Below are positions 1 through 5,635 of a stretch of 5,894 nt of DNA, piece by piece (position 1 is the stretch's first letter; the number at the start of each line of letters is the position of its first letter). A program made the position numbers and the translations under genes. The stretch spans positions 1 through 5,894 of the forward strand of contig JAISRS010000315.1 of the NCBI GenBank assembly GCA_031273485.1, written 5' to 3'. This DNA comes from Prevotellaceae bacterium. Its GTDB lineage: Bacteria > Bacteroidota > Bacteroidia > Bacteroidales > UBA932. The notes below the pieces were generated by a model. That model was not told the DNA's origin and searched no databases. It was given only the letters and a program-made list of their open reading frames with translations.

Positions 1-87
1 AATCCCGTTGACGGTAATAGTCCTTGTACCGATCAATGTACAACCGGCAAATAAAACAAGGAGAAATAAAATAGCTTTTGTTTTCAT
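1..87 (-). CDS. Partial CDS: N-terminus of a predicted lipoprotein
   Basis: An open frame starts with ATG at 87-85 and runs off the window after 29 codons. Its first residues are MKTKAILFLLVLFAGC: two lysines, a hydrophobic stretch of about ten residues, then Ala-Gly-Cys with the cysteine at residue 16. This is the layout of a type II (lipoprotein) signal peptide. The residue three before the cysteine is Phe, looser than the classical Leu-Ala-Gly-Cys box but tolerated in Bacteroidota. The mature protein would begin Cys-Thr-Leu-Ile-Gly and be lipid-anchored in the outer or inner membrane. The body of the protein lies outside the window, so no function can be given. The upstream sequence is AT-rich and holds the repeat array; I found no convincing promoter or ribosome binding site. 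The frame is too short for most ORF callers, but the signal peptide makes a chance ORF unlikely. Confidence 0.72.
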   Translation of the reverse strand, partial: MKTKAILFLLVLFAGCTLIGTRTITVNGI

Positions 88-120
88 TTTAATTTTATTT
101 ATTGAAATATTTAAATTACT

Positions 121-376
121 TTTCTTATCCACGATTTTTTCTTATCCACGATTTTTTTTTTAATCCACGATTTTTTTTTAATCCACGAATTAAATCCTGC
201 GGATTTTTACGAATTACACGAATTAATCCACGGTTATTTTTTAATCCACGAATTACACGAATTACACGAATATTTAACGCTGTAGGATTTTTACGAATTA
301 ACACGAATTAAATCCTGCGGATTTTACGAATTACACGAATTTTTAATCCTGCGGATTTTTACGAATTACACGAATT
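121..376. repeat. Intergenic array of degenerate ACGAATTACACGAATT / ATCCACGA repeats
   Basis: This gene-free stretch is built almost entirely of short related repeats. ATCCACGA (one copy ATCCACGG) occurs at 127, 144, 163, 181, 226 and 244; apart from one 45-base gap the spacing is 17-19 bases, with T-tracts between copies. A longer unit of about 33 bases, AAATCCTGCGGATTT followed by TACGAATTACACGAATT, occurs at 192-225, 310-342 and 344-377, with a degraded copy at 279-310. Inside each good unit, AAATCC-TGC-GGATTT can fold as a 6-bp hairpin with a TGC triloop. A 9-bp subrepeat, TTACACGAA, is tandem at 253-270. Open frames through it (for example the plus strand at 102-311) encode repetitive NPRITRITRI-like peptides and are not genes. 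Repeats of this flavour are, as I recall, dispersed in many Bacteroidota genomes; their role is unknown. Confidence 0.85.
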
Positions 377-397
377 AAAAAATCCGAAGGATTTTTT
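377..397 (-). terminator. Probable terminator of the ilvE-yggS operon
   Basis: A perfect inverted repeat, AAAAAATCC (377-385) and GGATTTTTT (389-397), flanks a 3-base loop. Read on the minus strand it is an A-tract, a short GC-containing stem and a run of six T, about 50 bases after the yggS stop codon. That is the form of an intrinsic terminator, and its A/T symmetry would let it work in both directions. The stem is weak, with only two G-C pairs. It also resembles the AATCC-TGC-GGATT hairpins of the adjacent array, so it may be a member of that repeat family that has come to lie at a transcript end. Confidence 0.45.
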
Positions 398-410
398 CGC
401 TTCGCGTTTT

Positions 411-450
411 TCATCGTTCATCGTTCATAATTCATAATTCATAATTCATA
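411..450. repeat. 7-bp tandem repeat running into the yggS stop codon
   Basis: TCATCGT occurs twice (411-424), then TCATAAT three times (425-445), then a partial TCATA (446-450): about 5.7 copies with a 7-base period. The last copy supplies the yggS stop codon (446-448). On the minus strand every unit contains ATGA, so successive units place TGA in each of the three frames. A related two-copy 7-mer (ATTCGTA) lies directly after the stop codon of the TOPRIM gene. Confidence 0.85.
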
Positions 451-1144
451 TCGCTCTCGTTCCGAATATTGCGGAGCCTATTCTTACTATTGTAGCTCCT
501 TCTTCTATTGCAATTTCGAGGTCGTGGCTCATTCCCATCGACAGTTCGCTGCTGTTGGGCGATATAAGTCCGCCGGACAGGGCGTGATCCCTTATTTCTC
601 TCAACCTGACATACGATTGACGGACGGCGTCTTCATCCGAATCGAAAAGACCTATTGTCATGAATCCTTTAAGTTTCAGGGTATCGTAGTTTTTCAATTC
701 TTTGATAAAAGACGTCACATTATCGGGTTCCAAGCCGGATTTACTTTGCTCGAATGAGGTATTAACCTGTATCATTACGTCAATGGAGCGACCCTCAGCC
801 TGAAAGCGTTTGTCGAGCTTTTGCGCAAGTTCGACACTGTCCAAAGATTGAATGCAGTGAACATCATATTTAACAATGTCTTTGATTTTGTTTGTCTGGA
901 GATGTCCTATAAAATGGCGTTCATATTTCAGATCGGATAATGCGGGATTTTTCAATGCAAATTCCTGCATTTTATTTTCACCTGTTAAAGTTTCGCCTGC
1001 TTCAATTGCAACCCGAACTCGTTCCGGCGGAACGGTCTTTGTTGCAAGCAACAGTTTCACGGAAGCGGCATCTCTTCCGACTTTTTTGCACGCCGTTTCC
1101 ATCCGCCGACGGATAATTTTGATATTGTTGAGTATTTCGTTCAT
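446..1144 (-). CDS. yggS: YggS/PROSC-family PLP-binding protein (PLP homeostasis)
   Basis: This 232-residue protein belongs to the YggS/YBL036C/PLPBP family: single-domain fold-type III pyridoxal-phosphate proteins without known catalytic activity that act in the cytoplasm to keep PLP supply in balance. Family motifs are present in order: LLLATKTVP with the PLP lysine at residue 36, GENKMQE near 52, RHFIGHLQTNKIK near 75, IQVNTSFEQSKSG near 130, LKGFMTIG near 157, and LSMGMSHDLEIAIEEGATI followed by VRIGSAIFGTR near the C-terminus. The length matches the family. I chose ATG at 1144 because MNEILNNI aligns with the usual N-terminus and puts the lysine at 36, as in E. coli YggS. An in-frame GTG at 1162 would add six residues (MIYGDD) and overlap the ilvE stop as GTGA, so the true start is not certain. 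It lies 14 bases after ilvE and is almost surely co-transcribed and perhaps translationally coupled with it. Confidence 0.95.
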   Translation of the reverse strand: MNEILNNIKIIRRRMETACKKVGRDAASVKLLLATKTVPPERVRVAIEAGETLTGENKMQEFALKNPALSDLKYERHFIGHLQTNKIKDIVKYDVHCIQSLDSVELAQKLDKRFQAEGRSIDVMIQVNTSFEQSKSGLEPDNVTSFIKELKNYDTLKLKGFMTIGLFDSDEDAVRQSYVRLREIRDHALSGGLISPNSSELSMGMSHDLEIAIEEGATIVRIGSAIFGTRAI

Positions 1145-1158
1145 ATCGTCGCCGTAAA

Positions 1159-2175
1159 TCACAGTAGTGTTACCCAGCCATACTTGTCTTTTTCATCGCC
1201 GAGTTGAATTGCCTGAAGTTTTTTGTACAGTTTCACGCTCCATTCGCCCGGTTCGTTGCCGTAGGTATAAATTTTACCTTTTTCCTTATCGCTGATACTT
1301 CTGATGGGGGTGATTACGGCGGCGGTTCCGCAGGCTCCGGCTTCCGTAAAGTCCGACAGTTCTTCAACGGGGACTTTTCTTCGTTCCACTTTCAATCTTA
1401 ACTCCTCGGCTAAGGTGCACAGACTTAAATTAGTGATGGATTGAAGTATCGACGATGAATTGGGGGTGACGTAGGAGTTTCCTTTGATGCCGAAAAAATT
1501 TGCCGGACCACATTCGTCGATATATTTTTTTTCTTTGGCGTCGAGATATAAGACCATTTTGAAGCCTTCTTCGTGAGCTTTTTGTCCCGACGCAAGTGAA
1601 GCGGCATAATTTCCGCCCACTTTATACTGTCCTGTGCCTAAAGTAGCGGCTCTGTCCGTATCTCTTACAAGTTTAACGTCCACAGCTTTGAATCCTGTGG
1701 GGAAATACGGTCCCACGGGAGCGACAAATATCATAAACAGAAATTCGTCGGCAGGCGCTACGCCCAATCTTGCGCCCGTGCCTATCAGCAAGGGACGAAT
1801 GTAGAGGGAAGCTCCCGTGCCGTAAGGCGGAATAAATTCCCGATTCAGACGCACAACGTCTTTCACCGCCTGTTCAAAAATCTCTTTCGGGACTTCCGGC
1901 ATGAGTATTCCCCGCGCCGAGAAATTCATTCGTTCCCAATTGTTTTGCCAGCGGAATATTCTTATTTTCCCGTCCTGTCCGCAGAAGGCTTTCAGACCTT
2001 CAAACGATTCCTGCCCGTAATGTAACGACGAGGCGCTCATGTGTATGACTATCTGCTCCGACGAGGAAATTTCGAGTTCTCCCCACTTTCCGTCGCGGTA
2101 GTAACAGCGCACGTTGTAATTAGTGGGATAATACGCAAACGGTAGTTTGCTCCAATTGTCTGGTATTGTTTTCAT
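1159..2175 (-). CDS. ilvE: Branched-chain amino acid aminotransferase (IlvE, BCAT)
   Basis: This 338-residue class IV (fold-type IV) PLP enzyme transfers the amino group between glutamate and the 2-oxo acids of valine, leucine and isoleucine, the last step of their synthesis and first of their breakdown, in the cytoplasm. Visible landmarks are YNVRCYYRDGKWGE (20-33), LHYGQESFEGLKAF (51-64), SLYIRPLLIGTGARLG (123-138), GTGQYKVGGNYAAS with the PLP lysine at 185, YLDAKEKKYIDECGPANFFG with the cofactor glutamate at 221, and EAGACGTAAVITP (278-290). Length and wording follow the Bacteroides-type enzyme. The frame is open to an ATG at 2220, but I chose ATG at 2175 (MKTIPDNWSKLPFAYYP) because homologous proteins begin there; the extra 15 residues look like leader sequence. 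The promoter at 2279-2308 leaves an untranslated leader of roughly 95 bases, in which I saw no convincing attenuator. yggS follows 14 bases downstream. Confidence 0.96.
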   Translation of the reverse strand: MKTIPDNWSKLPFAYYPTNYNVRCYYRDGKWGELEISSSEQIVIHMSASSLHYGQESFEGLKAFCGQDGKIRIFRWQNNWERMNFSARGILMPEVPKEIFEQAVKDVVRLNREFIPPYGTGASLYIRPLLIGTGARLGVAPADEFLFMIFVAPVGPYFPTGFKAVDVKLVRDTDRAATLGTGQYKVGGNYAASLASGQKAHEEGFKMVLYLDAKEKKYIDECGPANFFGIKGNSYVTPNSSSILQSITNLSLCTLAEELRLKVERRKVPVEELSDFTEAGACGTAAVITPIRSISDKEKGKIYTYGNEPGEWSVKLYKKLQAIQLGDEKDKYGWVTLL

Positions 2176-2278
2176 ATATATAATTAATTTATTTATTGAC
2201 CGAATCATCAGGCTAATCAAACCGATTCAGATTTATTATCAGTTAATTTAAGCCTGTTTCAAAATTTTATCGTGGGGG

Positions 2279-2308
2279 CAAAGTTAGTCAAAATACATGA
2301 ATTGCAAA
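2279..2308 (-). promoter_or_regulatory. Bacteroidetes-type promoter for ilvE-yggS
   Basis: On the minus strand, TTTG (2308-2305) and TAACTTTG (2286-2279) are separated by 18 bases. This matches the primary sigma factor consensus of Bacteroidota, TTTG at -33 and TAnnTTTG at -7, with a spacer close to the usual value. Transcription would start near 2271-2273. The site lies between the REPIN-like block and ilvE, as expected for an independent operon promoter. Confidence 0.65.
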
Positions 2309-2346
2309 ATTTATCTTTTGAGAACGATGAACGATTTTTTAACCCA

Positions 2347-2454
2347 CCGCTCGCGTGGATTTGCAATCCGTGCGTCTCCGCCGAGGTCTTTAAGGTCTTT
2401 AAGGACTTTAAGGTCCTTAAAGACCTCGCACGGATTGCAAATCCGCGCGAGCGG
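2347..2454. repeat. REPIN-like inverted repeat doublet 1
   Basis: Two 28-base elements face each other: unit 1 at 2347-2374 and unit 2 at 2427-2454. They match as inverted repeats at 27 of 28 positions, and the single difference keeps a G-T wobble. Each unit has a tail (CCGCTCG in unit 1) and its own inner palindrome around GGATTTGCAATCC. The whole element can therefore fold either as two small hairpins or as one long one, whose arms continue into the enclosed 14-bp inverted repeat, leaving a 7-base bulge at 2375-2381. Paired, inverted, palindromic short repeats are the arrangement called REPIN, moved in trans by RAYT (Y1, TnpA_REP) transposases. No such gene is in the window, so the mobile origin is inferred. 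Confidence 0.75.
2382..2428. repeat. Four 9-bp tandem repeats inside a 14-bp inverted repeat
   Basis: GGTCTTTAA (2385-2393), GGTCTTTAA (2394-2402), GGACTTTAA (2403-2411) and GGTCCTTAA (2412-2420) are tandem 9-base units. The ends of the block also pair: CGAGGTCTTTAAGG (2382-2395) is the exact reverse complement of CCTTAAAGACCTCG (2415-2428), with a 19-base loop. The block sits in the centre of doublet 1. Its 9-base period gives an open frame of KVFKDFKVLKDL type on the plus strand, which is not a gene. Confidence 0.85.
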
Positions 2455-2469
2455 CGCCTTATAAGGAAA

Positions 2470-2549
2470 CCGCTCGCGCGGATTTGCAATCCGCGCGTGG
2501 AACAGCAGGAAACAGACGCTGTGGCACGGGTTACAAACCCGCGCGAGCG
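2470..2549. repeat. REPIN-like inverted repeat doublet 2
   Basis: Unit 3 (2470-2497) is in the same orientation as unit 1 and contains a perfect hairpin, CGCGCGGATT-TGC-AATCCGCGCG. Unit 4 (2524-2549) is an inverted, diverged copy with CGGGTT-ACA-AACCCG. Where unit 2 has an A-T pair, unit 4 has G-C: both sides of the stem changed together. The sequences between the two units also pair imperfectly (CGTGGAACAGC near 2496 against GCTGTGGCACG near 2518), so a single long hairpin is possible. Unit 4 begins about 25 bases after the stop of the TOPRIM gene, and may serve as its 3' transcript end; no U-tract follows it. Confidence 0.72.
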
Positions 2550-2555
2550 AGAGAG

Positions 2556-2572
2556 ATTCGTAATTCGTAATT
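2556..2572. repeat. Short 7-bp tandem repeat after the TOPRIM gene stop
   Basis: ATTCGTA is repeated twice (2556-2569), followed by ATTT up to the stop codon at 2574-2576. It differs by one base from the ATTCATA form of the 7-mer that lies after yggS. With only two copies the array is weak by itself; the shared sequence and position are what make it notable. Confidence 0.6.
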
Positions 2573-2573
2573 T

Positions 2574-3464
2574 TTACTTTAGCGCTTTTTTAATAAAATC
2601 ATAAATATCCATGCAAGTTGTATCTGTTTTTATTTTTTCTTCGGTCAAATAATCTGCATCACTTATGCAGACGGTGCTTGATTTGCCTGACATTTGTAAT
2701 TGTCCGACAGTCCCAACCAATGATTTTTTATGGGCATATTTTTTCTCATTTATTTTCTTCTTTACAGTTTTAGTTTTGTCGTATGTTATTTTGCCCTTGA
2801 ATAAAACCGTTGATTCGTGAATTTCAAGAAAAGTTTCCGCTGCGCAAAAAATATCATCGTTTCCCTGTTTCATCAACGGTATCAAAATATCTTCCAGCAG
2901 TCCGGTCTCTTTTCCCGGTTCGACAAATATAAACCCTCCCACATTGATATTCTCGACAGGAAATATTTCCCTGTTTACCAACTTCTCAATATTATCCGTT
3001 TCGGATTCGGAGAAAGATGATTTTAATTCTTTCTTTATTTGTTCCATTCTTCTGTTGATACCTTTATCGTCGGCATCGAAAAAAAACAGTATGGATATTT
3101 GTGTGTCTTTCAATGCTTGAATAGCGTCGGGATCTGAAATATTCAGTGCATTGACAGCCTTTATAAAATCAATTCTAACTCTTTCTTTTGAATCACCTCC
3201 AACTCTATAGACAGATATTATATTATCGCCTGTTTGCATGATATATGAAGGTAAAAATCTTGAGCGCGCTACTTCCATATTCAATTCTTCCATCGGAATT
3301 GATGATATTCTGTTCCGAATCAATTCATTTAACGGAAAAGGATAATCTTTAACGGCAATTCTGTGATTGGTTGTCATCCCGTTTGCTTTTAATATCCGAT
3401 AGATGAATGCCGCGTCGTGGTCGCCCTCTGTCAGTATAAAAATAATATTCTTAGCCATAATCAT
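2574..3464 (-). CDS. TOPRIM-domain protein, DUF3226/OLD-TOPRIM-like, predicted nuclease effector
   Basis: This 296-residue protein has the two acidic motifs of a TOPRIM fold: IFILTEGDHDAAFIYRIL (8-25) with Glu13, preceded by a beta-strand, and ISILFFFDADDKG (123-135) with Asp130 and Asp132. A later segment, GGFIFVEPGKETGLLEDIL (176-194), resembles the conserved GxFIxPD...GxLED stretch that I associate with DUF3226 proteins. The lysine-rich C-terminal part (225-260) may contact nucleic acid. TOPRIM domains of this kind, in OLD, GajA and AriB, are metal-dependent nucleases or tRNA/DNA-targeting effectors; nuclease activity here is inferred. No signal peptide or membrane segment is visible. The start ATG at 3464 overlaps the ATPase stop as ATGA, so translation is probably coupled; ATG at 3458 (MAKNIIF) is an alternative. 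AT-rich like its partner and unlike ilvE. A DUF4435-like (PARIS AriB) assignment is possible but fits less well. Confidence 0.75.
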   Translation of the reverse strand: MIMAKNIIFILTEGDHDAAFIYRILKANGMTTNHRIAVKDYPFPLNELIRNRISSIPMEELNMEVARSRFLPSYIMQTGDNIISVYRVGGDSKERVRIDFIKAVNALNISDPDAIQALKDTQISILFFFDADDKGINRRMEQIKKELKSSFSESETDNIEKLVNREIFPVENINVGGFIFVEPGKETGLLEDILIPLMKQGNDDIFCAAETFLEIHESTVLFKGKITYDKTKTVKKKINEKKYAHKKSLVGTVGQLQMSGKSSTVCISDADYLTEEKIKTDTTCMDIYDFIKKALK

Positions 3465-5581
3465 CGAATATCAAAGTTGACAGATTGAATTAAAGACTCC
3501 AAACGTTCTCCGTTCACATATTTGCATGTGATTTTCCCGGCTTCATCAGTAAGTGAATATGCTGTAATATTTTTGTTATCATTATATTTTGCCTCGATGA
3601 ATGCATCAATACACTCTTTGCTGTGTGTTGATAAAAAAACCTGAACACCAAACCTGTCGGCTAACTGTTGAAGAAATTTCGAGAAATTAACCAGCAGCGA
3701 ATGGTGAATGGCGCAATCGATTTCATCAACACACAGTATTCCATTGGCATTATATCCCATCAGAAGCGCTATTTCAAACACACGCTGCATTCCTTCTCCA
3801 TACTTGGTTATATCAATTGCGGTATCTAATTTGTTTGAAGTTACCATGAAACGGTTGTTTTCCACCAAATCTATTTTCTCAATGGAAGAATCCATCTGTT
3901 CACGAATAAAATCAACAATATCGTCAAAATATTTTTCACGGATGGCATGATTATGCGCTCTGCTTAATAAGTCAATATTATACCTGTACGGACTTGTAAA
4001 AGAACCTTGACAAAGTATCTGCGTTTTTGCATATCGTAAATCAGGCTCTCTGTTGCCATACAAATGAACACTGCTGTCTAAATCCGTTCCATTAACCCGT
4101 GCTTCAACTTTTATTGTAGATAAATAATCGGTCTTATCAATATTCTCTGTTGTATCTTCTTTTTGGATACAAATATCAGAGGTAACACCGTTAAAAATTC
4201 CTGAAATTTCAATTCTGTCTGCAATATTTTTATCAAGCCATTTAGATTGAAATTCATTATAAAATTTCCCCCTGTATCTCTCCAGTTCAAAAAGAGCATT
4301 CATATCATTAAGTTGGGATAATAAGTAAAGTGATTCCAGGATAGAAGTTTTTCCAAGGTTATTGCCTCCCGCAAAAATGTTGATATGCGACAGATGTTTT
4401 ATGTTAATACCGTATAATTTTCTGTATTGTATTATACTTACACTTTCGAAATGTTTATGAACGTTTCGAAAATATCTTGCGGTATTTTTTTCATTTATTT
4501 TGATTGCGGCAAAACTTGCAGGCGTTAATTTGTCTAATTTATCTTTCAATTTCGATACTTCCGAAAAGTCTTCATTTGTCATGTATTCGCTGAAGTTAAA
4601 AACAGCCTGAACATCGGTTTTTATATTACTCAATGCGTTTTTGAGTTTTGTTTCTCCGACTTCATCGCTTAATGTATATCCTTCTGTTATACTCCGACTT
4701 TTTTCCATTCGTTCTACTGCTTTTTCATCGTTTATGAAAGCCGCCAGTTCTTTGATTTGCCTATACTGACTGATAATGGGTTCTTTGATAACGGGGTGTT
4801 CTACCCCGCTGTCATTTATTTCAATTTCTTCCGTTTGCGAAATCCATGAAAAAAAACGTTCTCTGTTGACTGTATTTGAGGCATTGTAATCTGCATCATT
4901 CCAGCCAATCCAACCTTTCATTACCGGATTTTCAATAACAGTTTCAAAAATGGTGTACATTTCAGTTTTGAACTGGTCGCCGAAATCGCTGTCTTTATAT
5001 TGTCCGATTAGAGATAAGGTGCGTAAGTTTCTGCGAAACTTTTGTCTGGTTATTCCCAAAGAATTGCAAATTTCGTCTTCTGTTTTATCATATTTGTTCA
5101 GTAAATCCGAAACTAATTGCGATTCGTTTACAGCGCTCCACCGTTTTTTCCCGCTAATGTGATGTAGTCCCATGGTAATTAAATGCCGGGCAGGGTCTTC
5201 TTCCGTTATTTCAACAATATTGATGCTTTTAAAATCGCTTTCGGTCAATTTTCCAACATCATTTCCTCTTTTAAACTCTTCATAAAGAAACTTTAAAGTT
5301 GCAGCACGGCGATTCCCTTCCAAAACAAGATATTTATCTCCGACAGCCTTTACCTGTATTTGGTCAATATCAAGAAAACCGTTGGTTTTAAAACTAATAA
5401 TCAGGTCGCTGATATTCTCATTGCTTTTTCCAGCAATGAAATTAAATGTTCGCTGCTGTATCCTGTCATCGGATACTTGTCCATCCGGAACAATCCTGTA
5501 TTCGGACTTGTCAATAAACCGATAATTATTCGGGTCTAAAAGAAGTCTGTCAATATGCTTTGTAATTCTTTTACTTTCCAT
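3461..5581 (-). CDS. ParB/Srx-like domain fused to AAA15/OLD-type ATPase, predicted DNA-conflict (defence) protein
   Basis: This 706-residue protein has three parts. Residues 10-100 resemble a ParB N-terminal domain: LLLDPNNYRF (13-22) stands for the NPxNxR box, and YLVLEGNRRAATLKFL (84-99) for the GERRxxA nucleotide-binding motif, with Asn replacing the usual Glu. Residues about 160-195 (EDEICNSLGITRQKFRRNL) look like a helix-turn-helix. Residues 380-700 form an ABC-like ATPase of the AAA15/OLD group: Walker A GGNNLGKT (405-412, Lys411), signature-like YGEGMQRVFEIALLM (594-608), Walker B GILCVDEID (614-622, Asp619 and Glu620), and the switch histidine in FLSTHSKECIDAF (649-661). A joining region (200-375) is unrecognised. 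All catalytic residues are kept and no frameshift is seen. ATG at 5581 precedes the ParB motif by a sensible distance. The gene overlaps the TOPRIM gene by four bases. The likely role is an ATP-gated sensor or DNA clamp controlling the TOPRIM partner. This is inferred from OLD, Gabija and PARIS, which lack this N-terminal module as far as I know. Confidence 0.85.
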   Translation of the reverse strand: MESKRITKHIDRLLLDPNNYRFIDKSEYRIVPDGQVSDDRIQQRTFNFIAGKSNENISDLIISFKTNGFLDIDQIQVKAVGDKYLVLEGNRRAATLKFLYEEFKRGNDVGKLTESDFKSINIVEITEEDPARHLITMGLHHISGKKRWSAVNESQLVSDLLNKYDKTEDEICNSLGITRQKFRRNLRTLSLIGQYKDSDFGDQFKTEMYTIFETVIENPVMKGWIGWNDADYNASNTVNRERFFSWISQTEEIEINDSGVEHPVIKEPIISQYRQIKELAAFINDEKAVERMEKSRSITEGYTLSDEVGETKLKNALSNIKTDVQAVFNFSEYMTNEDFSEVSKLKDKLDKLTPASFAAIKINEKNTARYFRNVHKHFESVSIIQYRKLYGINIKHLSHINIFAGGNNLGKTSILESLYLLSQLNDMNALFELERYRGKFYNEFQSKWLDKNIADRIEISGIFNGVTSDICIQKEDTTENIDKTDYLSTIKVEARVNGTDLDSSVHLYGNREPDLRYAKTQILCQGSFTSPYRYNIDLLSRAHNHAIREKYFDDIVDFIREQMDSSIEKIDLVENNRFMVTSNKLDTAIDITKYGEGMQRVFEIALLMGYNANGILCVDEIDCAIHHSLLVNFSKFLQQLADRFGVQVFLSTHSKECIDAFIEAKYNDNKNITAYSLTDEAGKITCKYVNGERLESLIQSVNFDIR

Positions 5582-5592
5582 ATATATTGTAT

Positions 5593-5635
5593 TTACCTTA
5601 TTTGTAAACAGCTGTTACCTTATAAAGAAAGGTAA
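5593..5635. promoter_or_regulatory. Repeated TTACCTT words upstream of the ParB-ATPase gene (possible operator)
   Basis: TTACCTTAT occurs as a direct repeat at 5593-5601 and 5615-5623, exactly 22 bases apart (about two helical turns). A third, inverted half-site AAGGTAA lies at 5629-5635. The first copy starts only 12 bases before the ATG of the ParB-ATPase gene. This spacing suits binding of a dimeric regulator on one face of the DNA; the gene's own ParB/HTH region is a natural candidate. I could not identify a TTTG/TAnnTTTG promoter here, so the transcription start is unknown. Confidence 0.4.

Noticed and set aside
102..311. Plus-strand open frame of 69 residues rich in NPRITRI
   Set aside because: It is the translation of the ACGAATTACACGAATT repeat array; no start context, no domain, and composition follows the repeat.
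121..376. CRISPR array
   Set aside because: Repeat units are short and degenerate, spacing is irregular, there are no unique spacers of constant length, and no cas gene is present.
2176..2271. Attenuator or riboswitch in the ilvE leader
   Set aside because: The leader is AT-rich with only a weak 5-bp GAATC/GATTC pairing; no run of Ile/Val/Leu codons in a leader peptide and no terminator-like stem.
2272..2604. Plus-strand open frame of 110 residues with ICNPR and KVFKDFKVLKDL stretches
   Set aside because: It runs through the REPIN-like doublets and the 9-bp repeats, across the ilvE promoter and into the end of the TOPRIM gene; repeat-derived, not coding.
2574..5581. Calling the pair PARIS or Gabija outright
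   Set aside because: GajA is a single-chain ATPase-TOPRIM with a UvrD-like partner GajB, which is absent; PARIS AriA lacks the ParB/HTH module and AriB is DUF4435, which fits the TOPRIM protein here less well.
3461..5581. Chromosome or plasmid partitioning ParB
   Set aside because: No ParA neighbour, no parS-like site was recognised, and more than half of the protein is an AAA15/OLD-type ATPase.
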